From Streptomyces catenulae (GTDB lineage Bacteria; Actinomycetota; Actinomycetes; Streptomycetales; Streptomycetaceae), in assembly GCF_000718015.1 (NCBI RefSeq), contig NZ_JODY01000008.1, positions 1 through 64,000 of the forward strand: DNA of 64,000 nt, read 5' to 3'. A program made the position numbers and the translations under genes. The notes beneath the pieces are model-generated. The model was not told where the DNA came from, did no database searches, and saw nothing but the letters and a program-made list of their open reading frames with translations. Numbering within the stretch: the stretch's first letter is position 1; the number at the start of each line of letters is the position of its first letter. Shown here piece by piece: positions 52,580-60,619 of this stretch.

Positions 52580-53923
52580 TCAGTCGGTGATGAGGCCCTC
52601 CGGGGAGGTGCGGGCGAGGTCGGCGAGGGTGGTGAGGGCCTGGGTGAGGGTGTCCGGTTGTGGGGAGGCGAGGCCGAGGCGGAGGGCGTTGGGGGCGTGG
52701 GCGTGGCCGGTGGTGAAGGCGGCGGCGGGGACCACGCCGATGCCGTGGCGGGCCGCGGCGGCGACGAAGGTCTCGGCGCGCCAGGGGCGGGGCAGTTGCC
52801 ACCAGCAGTGGTACGAGCGGGGGTCGCTCCGTAGGTCGAAGCCGTCGAGGTGTCGGGCGGCGAGCTTCTGGCGTTCCGTCGCTTCCTGTTGTTTGGCGGT
52901 CGCCAGCGCGGCCAGGACGCCGTCCTGCTGCCAGCGGTGGGCGGCCTCCAGGGCGAACCGCATGGGGGACCAGCCGCCCGAGCGGAGCGCGGAGGAGAGG
53001 GTGCCGCTGAGTGCGGCGGGTGTGACCACGAAGCCGAGGGTCAGGCCGGGGGCGGCGCGTTTGGAAAGGCTGTCGATCAGGACGGTGTGCTCGGGCGCGT
53101 GGGCGGCCAGCGGCGGGAGTTCGTCGCGGAGGAAGGCCCAGACGGCGTCCTCGATCGCGGGGAGATCGAGCCGGATCAGGGTCGCGGCCAGCTGCGCCAC
53201 CCGGGCCTCGGGCATGGTCAGGGAGAGCGGGTTGTGCAGCCGCGGCTGGACGTAGACGGCGTGCAGCGAGGCGGCGGCATGGGCCTCCGCGACCGCCTCG
53301 GGTACCAGCCCGGCGTCGTCCATGGTCAGCGGTACCAGGGTGATGCCGTGGCGGGCGGCGACGGCCTTCACGACCGGGTAGGTCAGCTCCTCGACGCCGA
53401 GCCGTCCGCCGGGCGGTACCAGGGCGGTGACGGCGGCGGCGACGGCCTGGCGGCCGTTCCCGGCGAAGAGGATCCGTGCCGGGTCGGGGCGCCAGCCGCC
53501 GCGGGTGAGGGTGTCGGCGGCTGATTCCTGGACGGCGGGGAGCCCGGCAGTGCCGACCGGCCGCAGGGCGGAGGCGAGGCCGTCGGGGCGCAGCAGTCCG
53601 CCGAGTCCGGCGGCGAGGAGGGCGCTCTGGTCGGGGGCGACGGGGTAGTTCAGCTCCAGGTCGATGCGGCTTCCGGTGGGTTCGGTGAGCGCGGGGGAGG
53701 GGGCCGGGGCGGTGGACTCGGCGCGGACGAAGGTGCCGCGGCCCACCTCGCCGACGGTGAGGCCGCGCCGGGCCAGTTCCTGGTAGACGCGGGTCGCGGT
53801 GGAGGCGGCGATGCGGTGCTTCCGCGCGAAGGCGCGCTGCGGGGGGAGGCGGTCGCCGGGCCGGAGCGCGCCGGTCCGGATCTCCTCGGCCACCACGTCG
53901 GCGACGCTCCGGTAGTCCTGCAT
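52580..53923 (-). CDS. MocR/PdxR-type regulator (GntR HTH plus aminotransferase domain)
   Basis: A 447-aa protein. Residues ~5-70 are a GntR winged helix (ADVVAEEIRTGALRPGDRLPPQRAFARKH, ASTATRVYQELARRGL), followed by a fold type I aminotransferase-like domain (about 85-440) with the PLP Lys in DSLSKRAAPGLTLGFVV. MocR proteins sense PLP or amino-acid derivatives and act as activators or repressors. It is divergent from a LysE-type exporter, and the shared 430-bp region holds a perfect ATTGCAC/GTGCAAT palindrome, so it probably controls that exporter. Confidence 0.9.
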   Translation of the reverse strand: MQDYRSVADVVAEEIRTGALRPGDRLPPQRAFARKHRIAASTATRVYQELARRGLTVGEVGRGTFVRAESTAPAPSPALTEPTGSRIDLELNYPVAPDQSALLAAGLGGLLRPDGLASALRPVGTAGLPAVQESAADTLTRGGWRPDPARILFAGNGRQAVAAAVTALVPPGGRLGVEELTYPVVKAVAARHGITLVPLTMDDAGLVPEAVAEAHAAASLHAVYVQPRLHNPLSLTMPEARVAQLAATLIRLDLPAIEDAVWAFLRDELPPLAAHAPEHTVLIDSLSKRAAPGLTLGFVVTPAALSGTLSSALRSGGWSPMRFALEAAHRWQQDGVLAALATAKQQEATERQKLAARHLDGFDLRSDPRSYHCWWQLPRPWRAETFVAAAARHGIGVVPAAAFTTGHAHAPNALRLGLASPQPDTLTQALTTLADLARTSPEGLITD

Positions 53924-54091
53924 GGTGCTCTTCCTGCTCTTCCTGTCGTTTCGGTGGGTGGGGTGGGCGAGGTGGATGAGATGGGTGATGGGTGGGGTGG
54001 CCGGGCTGTTGCTGTGCTGTTCCGTCGACGGTTGGTCGGCTGGGTGGGTGTGGCCTCGGCTGGCGGAGGGCGGCCCGGAGGGGTTCAGGGT

Positions 54092-54108
54092 ATTGCACTC
54101 GGTGCAAT
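54092..54108. promoter_or_regulatory. Palindrome in the MocR-LysE intergenic region
   Basis: ATTGCAC-TCG-GTGCAAT is a perfect 7-bp inverted repeat with a 3-bp centre. A second, less perfect copy with the same TCG centre and GTGCAAT arm lies at about 54192-54209, 101 bp away, close to a whole number of helical turns. Both sit in AT-richer DNA between divergent genes (53924-54353). MocR-type binding is the natural guess. Confidence 0.6.
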
Positions 54109-54353
54109 GTTTTTATTGCGCCGAGGCGGGGGTGATTTTAGGGTCCTGAGTGGTGGCCGTCTTGCCGTCATGTGTAGCTGTTCTAGTGGTGGTTGCGCAT
54201 CGGTGCAATGTGCTCTGTGTGGGCGGGATTGGTCTGAGGTGGGTGGGGTTTTCGGACGTTGCCTGGTGGCGCTCCTACGGGGGGGGCGCGGTTTGTGGGG
54301 GCGGTTATGCAACCGATCGGCGCGGGGCGGGGTTTTCTGAACGAGGAGGATTC

Positions 54354-55001
54354 ATGGTGGAGTTGAGCGGAGTTCTCGGGGTGTCGGCGGTGGCGCTGGG
54401 CATGGTGCTCACGCCCGGGCCGAACATGATCTATCTCGTCTCCCGGAGCGTCACGCAGGGGCGGCGGGCCGGGGTGGTCTCGCTGGGCGGGGTGGCGCTG
54501 GGCTTTCTGGTGTATCTGCTCGCCGCCAATCTGGGGCTGTCGGTCGTCTTTCTCGCCGTGCCCGAGCTGTATGTCGCGGTGAAGCTGGCGGGCGCCGCCT
54601 ACCTCGCCTACCTGGCGTGGAACGCCCTGAGGCCGGGCGGTACGGCGGTCTTCTCGCCGCAGGAGGTGCCGCCCGACCCGCCCCGCAAGCTGTTCGCCAT
54701 GGGGCTGATGACGAATCTGCTCAACCCGAAGATCGCCGTCATGTACCTCTCGCTGATACCGCAGTTCATCGATCTGGACGAGGGGCATGTGCTGCTCCAG
54801 GGGCTGGCCCTCGGTGCGATCCAGATCGTGGTGAGCGTCGCGGTGAACCTCGTCATCGTGCTGGCGGCCGGAGCGATAGCCGCCTTCCTCACTCGCCGCC
54901 CTTCCTGGCTGAAGGTGCAGCGGTACGTGATGGGTGCGGTGTTGGGCGGGCTCGCCGTCACGCTGGCCGTCGACACCTCGGGGCCGTCCAGGGTGAATTG
55001 A
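54354..55001 (+). CDS. LysE/RhtB-family amino-acid exporter
   Basis: A 215-aa protein with six hydrophobic helices. The start VLGVSAVALGMVLTPGPNMIYLVSRSVTQGRRAGVVSLGGVALGF is the LysE/RhtB signature (the TPGPN motif), and LMTNLLNPKIAVMYLSLIPQFI is the second conserved block. The family exports amino acids or homoserine lactone-like compounds. The ATG at 54354 follows GAGGAGGA. It is divergent from the MocR regulator, which presumably senses the exported compound or a vitamin B6 derivative. Confidence 0.92.
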   Translation: MVELSGVLGVSAVALGMVLTPGPNMIYLVSRSVTQGRRAGVVSLGGVALGFLVYLLAANLGLSVVFLAVPELYVAVKLAGAAYLAYLAWNALRPGGTAVFSPQEVPPDPPRKLFAMGLMTNLLNPKIAVMYLSLIPQFIDLDEGHVLLQGLALGAIQIVVSVAVNLVIVLAAGAIAAFLTRRPSWLKVQRYVMGAVLGGLAVTLAVDTSGPSRVN

Positions 55002-55117
55002 GCGGAGGAGCGGGGGCGACCCTCTCTCGGGAAAGTATTTTCCAGAGTGGAAAGTGTGTGGCAGGGTGGGGTGTACGACGACGTTGGGCGCCCGGTCGGG
55101 TGCCGGGGAGAGGGGTG

Positions 55118-55654
55118 GTGAGCGTGATGGTGGCGCAGGAGGGGGCACCGGGCGGCGGGTCGGAGGCCATCGCGCTGGAGGCGACGAGTGGACTGCGGGA
55201 CGTGGAGGCGGCCCGGGCGCGGGCCGCGGTGCAGGCGCGGATCTTCCCCGCGTGGTTCGGGCCGGTGGCCGCGCTGATCGTGGTGGGGGTCGGCGCCGTG
55301 CAGAGTTGGAGCGTGGACCGGAAGGGGTTCCCGGTCCTGCTGGCGCTGGTGGTCACGCTCGTCGGTCTGGTGGCGGTCCGCGTGGTGCGGTGGATCGCCA
55401 CGCGCCGCACGGGAGTGGTGAGGCGTGTGCCGCTGTCCGCCCGCCTGTGGCGCAGCCGGTACGGGCTGTTGATCACCGCGGTGGCGTGCGCGGTGACATG
55501 GGGTGCGGCGGTGCTGCTCGGGGCCGGAGGGAGCGCCTCGCGCCTCGCGGTGTACGTGGTCGCGGGGCTCTGCGTGTGGGGCACCTTCGTCTGGCGCAAC
55601 GCCGCCGCCAGGCAGGAGTTGGCGCGGCTGCGGGACGAGCCGGGGGCGGTATGA
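55118..55654 (+). CDS. Four-helix membrane protein coupled to an HTH regulator
   Basis: About 178 aa. A polar N-terminus with a short helical stretch (ATSGLRDVEAARARAAVQARI) is followed by four hydrophobic helices in two pairs: FPAWFGPVAALIVVGVGAV and FPVLLALVVTLVGLVAVRVV, then YGLLITAVACAVTWGAAVLLG and LAVYVVAGLCVWGTFVW. The GTG at 55118 is preceded by GGGGAGAGG. Its stop overlaps the ATG of the winged-helix gene (ATGA), so the two are translated together. An accessory protein or sensor for the regulator is a plausible but unproven role. Confidence 0.75.
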   Translation: MSVMVAQEGAPGGGSEAIALEATSGLRDVEAARARAAVQARIFPAWFGPVAALIVVGVGAVQSWSVDRKGFPVLLALVVTLVGLVAVRVVRWIATRRTGVVRRVPLSARLWRSRYGLLITAVACAVTWGAAVLLGAGGSASRLAVYVVAGLCVWGTFVWRNAAARQELARLRDEPGAV

Positions 55655-56028
55655 GCGGCGACGCCGGGCCCGGTGCGTCCGGGGCTCCGCAGTTGGACGC
55701 GGTGATCCACCACCCGACGCGGCTGGCGGTGGTGGCCTTCCTCTCGGCCTGTGACGAGGCGGAGTTCGCCGCCGTACGCGACTGCTGCCAGGTGTCCGAC
55801 TCGGTGCTCAGCAAGGCCGCCTCGGCGCTGGAGGCCGCCGGTTATGTCGCGATCCGCAAGGGGTACGCGGGCAAGCGGCCCCGTACCTGGCTCGGCCTCA
55901 CCGATGCCGGTGAGCTGGCGCTCAACCAGCATCTGGCGGCGCTCCAGGGCATCGCGGAGACGGCCCGGAGCGCGGGGGCACGGACGCGAGTTGGTGCGGA
56001 GGAAGGGGGAAGGGCGAAGGGGGAGTAG
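55651..56028 (+). CDS. Winged-helix transcriptional regulator (HTH_34-like)
   Basis: A 125-aa protein. DAVIHHPTRLAVVAFLSACDEAEFAAVRDCCQVSDSVLSKAASALEAAGYVAIRKGYAGKRPRTWLGLTDAG is the pattern of the HTH_34 (MarR/ArsR-like) winged-helix group. Two neighbouring Cys (DCC) in the recognition region are notable and could sense metals or redox state. The start overlaps the preceding membrane-protein gene. The C-terminus is Gly/Arg/Glu-rich. Confidence 0.85.
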   Translation: MSGDAGPGASGAPQLDAVIHHPTRLAVVAFLSACDEAEFAAVRDCCQVSDSVLSKAASALEAAGYVAIRKGYAGKRPRTWLGLTDAGELALNQHLAALQGIAETARSAGARTRVGAEEGGRAKGE

Positions 56029-56079
56029 CCGGGGAGTCGTCGGGAGTGGGCCCGGTGCGGGTCGGCTCGGTGCCTGGTG

Positions 56080-57546
56080 TCAGTTGGCCAGGCGGGCCAC
56101 GGCGGAGACGACGGCGGCGATGCCGTCCTCCGCGGCCATCCGGCGGGCGGCGTCGGCGGCGCGGGCGCGGAGCGCCGACTCGGTGGTGGCGTGGAGGAGC
56201 GCCGCGGCCAGTCGGTCGGCGGCTTCGTCGTCGGAGAGCGCGGCGAACGGGATCGGGGGAGTCGCCGCGCCCACCGTGGCCAGGCGGCCCGCCCAGAACG
56301 GCTGGTCGGCGGTGACCGGCACAGGCACGCTCGGGACGCCCGCACGGAGCGCGGCGGCCGAGGTCCCGGCGCCCGCGTGGTGCACCACCGCGGCGGTGCG
56401 CGGGAAAAGCAGGGCGTGCGGGACCTCTCCGATGGTGAGGACGTCGGATGCGGTGTGCGGGGCGGCGGGGGAGGTGGTGTGGTCGGGGGCTGTGGTGCTT
56501 GTGCCCGTTGCTGAGACCTTGCCTGTGGCCGTTCTTGAGGCTTTGCCCGTGCTTGTCTCTGTGCCCGTGGCCGTTCCTGCGACATCGCCCGTGCCGGTTG
56601 CTGCGCCTTTTTCTGTGCCTGGGCCTGTGACCGTGCCTGCGCCTGCATCGGTGGCGGTGGGGTGAGGGTAGGTGTTGGGGGTGGTCAGTTCTGCGGTGCC
56701 TGATTGGAGGATGCCGCGGAGGTGGGCGCGGTGTAGGGCGCGTACGGCGAGGGCGCCGAGGCGTTCGCCTTGGTCGGCGGCCATGCTGCCGAAGCCGATG
56801 AAGACCGGGGGCGGGCCGCTGGTCAGGAAGTCTTCGATGGCGGGTGGGAGTGGGGCGTCGTGGGCGTGCCAGGGCCACCAGTTGCCGACGACGTCGAGGC
56901 CGGGGCGCCAGTCGGCGGGGCGTGGCAGCAGGGCCTCGCTGAAGCCGTGCAGTACCCGGGGTCGGGTCGCCTCGAAGCGGCGGCGGACGGTGCGCGGGGT
57001 GGCGGGTGGTAGGCCGAGGCGGGTGCGGAGGGCGCGGGTCGCGTCGGCGTACAGCCGGTCGACGATGTGGGGGGCGACGTAGCCCGCGAGGCGGTTGCCC
57101 CAGGGGCCCAGGTTCCGGCCGCCGGACAGCACGGGGGCGAATTCCCTGGTGGGGGCGGTCGGGTGGAGGGGGAGGCCGAGCGCGGGGATGCCGTGGGCCT
57201 CGCAGAGGTGGCGGCCGAGCGGGGCGGTGGTCGCAGAGAGCAGCAGCAGTTCCGTGTCCGGGGTGACGGCGTCGGCCAGGCCCGTACCCAGGTCGTTGAC
57301 GAATGCGGCGGCGGTGCGCAGTAGCGCCCGTTGGCTGCCGCGTCCGGGACCGGTGCCGCCGGGGTGCCGGGAGTGTGGGTCGGCGGGCAGGCGCCGGAAC
57401 TCCGGACCGGCGGCGCGGACGAGCGGGGCGAAGGTGTCGTGCGTGGCGATCGCCACGTCGTGACCTGCGGCGATGAGGGCGGCGCCGATACCGGTGTACG
57501 GGGCGATGTCGCCGTAGGAACCGGCGGCGGTGATGAGGATCTTCAT
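56080..57546 (-). CDS. GT1-type (macrolide/sterol) glycosyltransferase with internal low-complexity insertion
   Basis: A 488-aa protein of the GtfB/UGT type. The acceptor domain begins KILITAAGSYGDIAPYTGIGAALIAAGHDV, and the nucleotide-sugar domain has PPPVFIGFGSMAADQGERL and AAVVHHAGAGTSAAALRAGVPSVPVPVTADQPFWA with the HxG..T and DQ motifs. It should transfer a sugar from a UDP- or TDP-sugar to a small lipophilic acceptor. An insertion of about 80 Gly/Thr/Ala/Ser residues (DNA 56450-56670) splits the C-terminal domain. The ATG at 57546 has a weak ribosome-binding site. Its neighbour upstream is repeat DNA. Confidence 0.88.
   Translation of the reverse strand: MKILITAAGSYGDIAPYTGIGAALIAAGHDVAIATHDTFAPLVRAAGPEFRRLPADPHSRHPGGTGPGRGSQRALLRTAAAFVNDLGTGLADAVTPDTELLLLSATTAPLGRHLCEAHGIPALGLPLHPTAPTREFAPVLSGGRNLGPWGNRLAGYVAPHIVDRLYADATRALRTRLGLPPATPRTVRRRFEATRPRVLHGFSEALLPRPADWRPGLDVVGNWWPWHAHDAPLPPAIEDFLTSGPPPVFIGFGSMAADQGERLGALAVRALHRAHLRGILQSGTAELTTPNTYPHPTATDAGAGTVTGPGTEKGAATGTGDVAGTATGTETSTGKASRTATGKVSATGTSTTAPDHTTSPAAPHTASDVLTIGEVPHALLFPRTAAVVHHAGAGTSAAALRAGVPSVPVPVTADQPFWAGRLATVGAATPPIPFAALSDDEAADRLAAALLHATTESALRARAADAARRMAAEDGIAAVVSAVARLAN
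56480..56660. repeat. Low-complexity repeat inside the glycosyltransferase gene
   Basis: On the plus strand the DNA is a degenerate run of units like TGTGCCCGTTGCTG and GTGGCCGTTCCTG with periods of 6 to 12 bases, giving Gly-Thr-rich protein. The surroundings lack such repetition, so this is probably an expanded insertion. Confidence 0.65.
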
Positions 57547-58198
57547 GGCGTTATGGCGTTGCCTTTCGTGAGGGAGGGGAGGGAGCGGGCTCCGGAGTCC
57601 CGGAGCCCCCGAGCTCGGAGTCTGGAGCCCCCGAGCCCCGGAGCCCGGCGTCCCGGAGCCCCCGAGCCCCGGAGCCCGGCGTCCCGGAGCCCCCGAGCCC
57701 CGGAGCCCGGCGTCCCGGAGCCCGGCGTCCCGAAGTCCGAAGTCCGGAGCCCCGAAGCCCGGAGTCCATAGCCCGGAAGGGAAGGGGCCGTGGTGGAGGT
57801 CAGTTGGGCTGTCGTTTGGTGGAGCGGCTGGCCCGTGGGGGTGGGGCGGTGGCTGCCCGTAGGGGTGACCGTCCGGCTTGTAAGGCGGCGTTGGGCAGAA
57901 GGGATTCAGGGGAGGCCCGTAGGGGCTGTGCGCTCCGTAGCTCCGTAGTCCCCGTGCGGGAGATTTCCGGTAGCCCGTCAGGGAGAACGTGGCTGCTGTG
58001 AGCTGCCTTTGGCTGCTGTGAGTTGAGGGCCGTCGGGAATAGGAGCGAAGAGCGGGCGGGGGTTGGCGGGGAATTGCCGACCGCCGGAACGTGAGGTCAC
58101 TTGCAGGGGCACGGGCCCATCCGTAGGGAACGCAGGGCCGCATTACGCGGCGGTGTGACTGGCAGAAAAGGCGCGCTTCTCGGGCGCGTTCACCGCGC
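57547..58198. other. Repeat-bearing non-coding region upstream of the glycosyltransferase
   Basis: About 650 bp. 57570-57780 holds GAGCC/CCGGAG-rich tandem repeats (see next entry). 57780-58198 contains scattered GCTGCTGTGAG and CCGTAG words but no gene or clear promoter. Composition is less GC-rich than host coding DNA near 58000. Confidence 0.45.
57617..57740. repeat. 31-bp tandem repeat
   Basis: GCGTCCCGGAGCCCCCGAGC plus 11 further bases repeats with an exact 31-bp period (GCGT at 57648, 57679 and 57710), flanked by shortened copies to about 57790. A 31-bp period is not a multiple of three, so the array is not a coding repeat. It lies in the leader of the glycosyltransferase gene. Confidence 0.75.
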
Positions 58199-59092
58199 TC
58201 AAACCGCAGGCATCGTGCCCGGTGGTGAGGGGCGTCCCGTTTCGGTTGGCTTGGGTGTTGTCCTGGGGGACGCCGTTGCTGGCGAGGGCGATGAGGGGGC
58301 CGGTTCTGTGGTTGCGGGTGCTCCCGGGTTCCGGACCGCGTTGGCGTGGATGGCGGTGTGGAGGTAGGTGGCCAGGCCGGGGCGTTGTTCGGGTGGGGGG
58401 ATGAGGAGGGCGAAGGCGCGGGGGTCGGTGAGGAAGTCGTCGGCGATGCGGGTGTGCATGTCGGTGGGGCAGGGGGTGAACCAGCGGCTGAGGTGGGCGC
58501 GGTGTTCCTCGGCCAGGTCCATCGCCGTCGGGCCGTCCGGGGGTTCCTCGGCGTCGTGGGCGGCGAGGAGGCGGGTGCGCCAGGCGGTGGCCTCGGCCAT
58601 GAGGCGGGCCCAGTCCTCCTTGGTGTGGGTGTCGGCGCGGGCCATCGCACGGCGGTGACCTGGGCTGTTGTGCCATTTGTGGGCGGCGTCGGTGGCGTAG
58701 CTGAGGTCGAAGGCGACCTCGCCGAAGACCTCGAACCGTTCGTCGGGCGTCAGCCGTACGCCGGTCTGCTGGACCTCCATGGCGCGTTCGGCGACCTCGA
58801 CCAGGCGGCCGAGGCGGGCCATCTCCTCGGTGAGCCGCCGGTGGCGGGCACGGAGGCGGTCGAGGAGGTCGGCGTCCGGGGCCCGGAGGAGGGTGGTGAT
58901 CTCGTCGAGGGGGAAGCCCAGTTCGCGGTAGAAGAGGATGCGCTGGAGCCGGGCGAGGTCGGCTTCGGTGTAGAGGCGGTACCCGGCCGGGCTGCGGGCG
59001 CCCGGGCTGAGGAGTCCGGCCTTGTCGTAGTGGTGCAGGGTGCGCACCGTGATCCCCGCGAAGCGGGAGACCTGGCCGACCGTGTAGCTCAT
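58199..59092 (-). CDS. MerR-family regulator of the TipAL type
   Basis: A 297-aa protein. Residues 1-70 are the MerR winged helix (YTVGQVSRFAGITVRTLHHYDKAGLLSP, GYRLYTEADLARLQRI), then a coiled-coil dimerisation helix, then a TipAS-like antibiotic-recognition domain (about residues 110-245, FEVFGEVAFDLSYATDAAHKW... and HRAHLSRWFTPC, DDFLTDPRAFALLI). TipAL binds thiopeptides such as thiostrepton and activates its own promoter. The last ~50 residues are Pro/Ser/Thr-rich and are not part of TipA. A tipA-type palindrome precedes the gene, pointing to autoregulation. Confidence 0.9.
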   Translation of the reverse strand: MSYTVGQVSRFAGITVRTLHHYDKAGLLSPGARSPAGYRLYTEADLARLQRILFYRELGFPLDEITTLLRAPDADLLDRLRARHRRLTEEMARLGRLVEVAERAMEVQQTGVRLTPDERFEVFGEVAFDLSYATDAAHKWHNSPGHRRAMARADTHTKEDWARLMAEATAWRTRLLAAHDAEEPPDGPTAMDLAEEHRAHLSRWFTPCPTDMHTRIADDFLTDPRAFALLIPPPEQRPGLATYLHTAIHANAVRNPGAPATTEPAPSSPSPATASPRTTPKPTETGRPSPPGTMPAV

Positions 59093-59185
59093 CGCGGCGC
59101 CTTCCGTCCTGGCTCCTCGCGGCGGCGCCCCGGACCACCCGTAGGGGGCCGGGGCGGGCCGCCCCCGTCACCCGTACAGGGTGTG

Positions 59186-59208
59186 CCCTGACGTGACGTG
59201 AGGGTCAA
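59186..59208 (-). promoter_or_regulatory. TipA-type operator/promoter of the MerR gene
   Basis: On the minus strand TTGACC (59208-59203) overlaps CCCTCACGTCACGTCAGGG (59204-59186), an almost perfect palindrome differing from the known tipA operator core CCTCACGTCACGTGAGG by one base. The -10 would fall near CACCCT, giving the long 19-bp spacer typical of MerR-activated promoters. Confidence 0.7.
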
Positions 59209-60039
59209 GTGGGGACGGTCGATCGGGGAAAGCGGGAGAACGGGCGATGGGCCGGGCGCGGCCGGTCGGCGGGCCGGGCGCGGCCGTCCGACCGGGACCG
59301 TCCGACCGGGACCGTCCGACCGGGACCGTCCGACCGGGACCGTCCGACCGGGACCGTCCGACCGGGACCGTCCGACCGCCGGAGAGGACTGGAGAGGACC
59401 GGGAAGTAGGAACGGTCGACGGGACGGGCGCAGCTGGTTGACAGGCTGGGCGGGGTCGCCCGACCGGGAGGCGGGAATGTCCGAGGGACAGACCGGAGAG
59501 GTCCGGAGAAGATCGGAGCGAACCGGAGAGAAGAGAGGGGGGCGGGTGCCTACGAAGCGGGCCCTGGTAGGAAGCGGAACGCCCCGGAGGCCGGGCTGTC
59601 CCGGCGGGAATCGGGACCCGGAGAGAAAGCGGAACGCCCCGCAGAAGCCAGGCCGCCACCCCGGCGGAAGCACCACAGCCCTGGCCCCCCACAGCCCCGG
59701 CCCCCCCCACAGGCCCGGCCCCCCCACAGGCCCCAGGCCCCGCCCCGTAAGACCCACAACGCCCCCGGAAGCAACGAAGCCTCTCGGGGGCAGTGCAGTA
59801 CAGGGCACGAGCCCGGCGATGATCCAACTCCGGCGGGCGGGCGGCGACCCGGAGCCCAGCGGCAGGCGACAGACGGGCCCCCGAGCCCCCGGCCCCCTCC
59901 AGGCCCCCGGGCCATCAGCCTCCCGGGCCACCGTGCCGCTGGGCCATCAGCCTCCCGGGCCGCTGGGCCATCGACCTCCCGGCCCCCCGGGCCGCTGCCA
60001 TCGACCTCCCGGCCCCCCGGCCCACCGCCCCCGCCTCCC
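59209..60039. other. Non-coding GC-rich region with repeats
   Basis: About 830 bp between the TipAL-like gene's promoter and the GntR gene. It contains the 14-bp array at 59287-59384 and, at about 59909-60030, degenerate repeats of GGGCCATC(A/G)(G/A)CCTCCCGG. GCGGAACGCCCCG occurs twice (59575 and 59629). No gene is supportable. Confidence 0.5.
59287..59384. repeat. 14-bp tandem repeat, about seven copies
   Basis: TCCGACCGGGACCG repeats with exact 14-bp spacing (TCCG at 59287, 59301, 59315, 59329, 59343, 59357 and 59371). Copies are identical until the last. The period of 14 is not a multiple of three, so it is non-coding; there are no spacers, so it is not a CRISPR array. Confidence 0.85.
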
Positions 60040-60429
60040 TCACCCGCCCTCCGGGTACATCTCCTGCCACACCGATGTGAATTCCGCCTGGGTGTCCTCG
60101 CGGGTGAGGCCGGCGGTGCGGGCGCGGGTCATCCAGGCGCGTAGTTCCTCGCGGAGTTGGGTGTCGGCGGCGGATTCCGGGCGGGCCAGGGTGCGGCTGA
60201 CGAAGGTGCCGAGGCCGGGGCGCGGCTCGACCAGGCCCTCGCGTTCCAGCTCGCGGTAGGCCTTCAGCGTGGTGTTCGGATTGACCTTGGTGGTGGCCGC
60301 GACCTGCGCCGCCGTCGGCAGACGGTCCCCTTCGACCAGGATGCCCAGCCGCAGCGCCTGCTGGACCTGCTGGACGATCTGGAGGTAGGTGGCCACGCCA
60401 CTGCGCCGGTCGATCCGGAACTCGACCAC
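60040..60429 (-). CDS. GntR-family regulator, YtrA type
   Basis: A 129-aa protein. VVEFRIDRRSGVATYLQIVQQVQQALRLGILVEGDRLPTAAQVAATTKVNPNTTLKAYRELEREGLVEPRPGLGTFVS is the GntR winged helix with the short C-terminal helical tail of the YtrA subfamily, which typically represses ABC-transporter operons. I chose the GTG at 60429 with GAGAGG eight bases upstream. It lies downstream of the ABC genes on the same strand, 190 bp after the permease, reversed from the usual regulator-first order. Confidence 0.87.
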   Translation of the reverse strand: MVEFRIDRRSGVATYLQIVQQVQQALRLGILVEGDRLPTAAQVAATTKVNPNTTLKAYRELEREGLVEPRPGLGTFVSRTLARPESAADTQLREELRAWMTRARTAGLTREDTQAEFTSVWQEMYPEGG

Positions 60430-60619
60430 GCTCACCACCTCTCCGACTCTTCCGCCCGCCGCGGCCCGGCGGCCCGGTGCGGGCCCGGCCGCCCCCACTG
60501 CCACCGTAGGCCGCGGGGGCCGGACTCCGTACGGTCCGACCGATTGATGATGGTGCGACCACTACCGGCTGTCAAAGCGCGGCACGGCTGGTGACCGGGG
60601 GCGACGGGCCGGTCGGCGC

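Noticed and set aside
56080..58650. An 856-codon minus-strand frame extending the glycosyltransferase upstream
   Set aside because: The N-terminal extension translates repeat DNA and an antisense part of the TipAL-like gene. The family start is at 57546.
57617..59384. Short tandem repeats resembling a CRISPR array
   Set aside because: Units are directly adjacent without unique spacers, and no cas gene is present in the window.
59198..60259. Plus-strand frames rich in DRDRPTGTVRPGPS
   Set aside because: They are translations of the 14-bp tandem repeat, whose period is not a multiple of three; no ribosome-binding site or family match.
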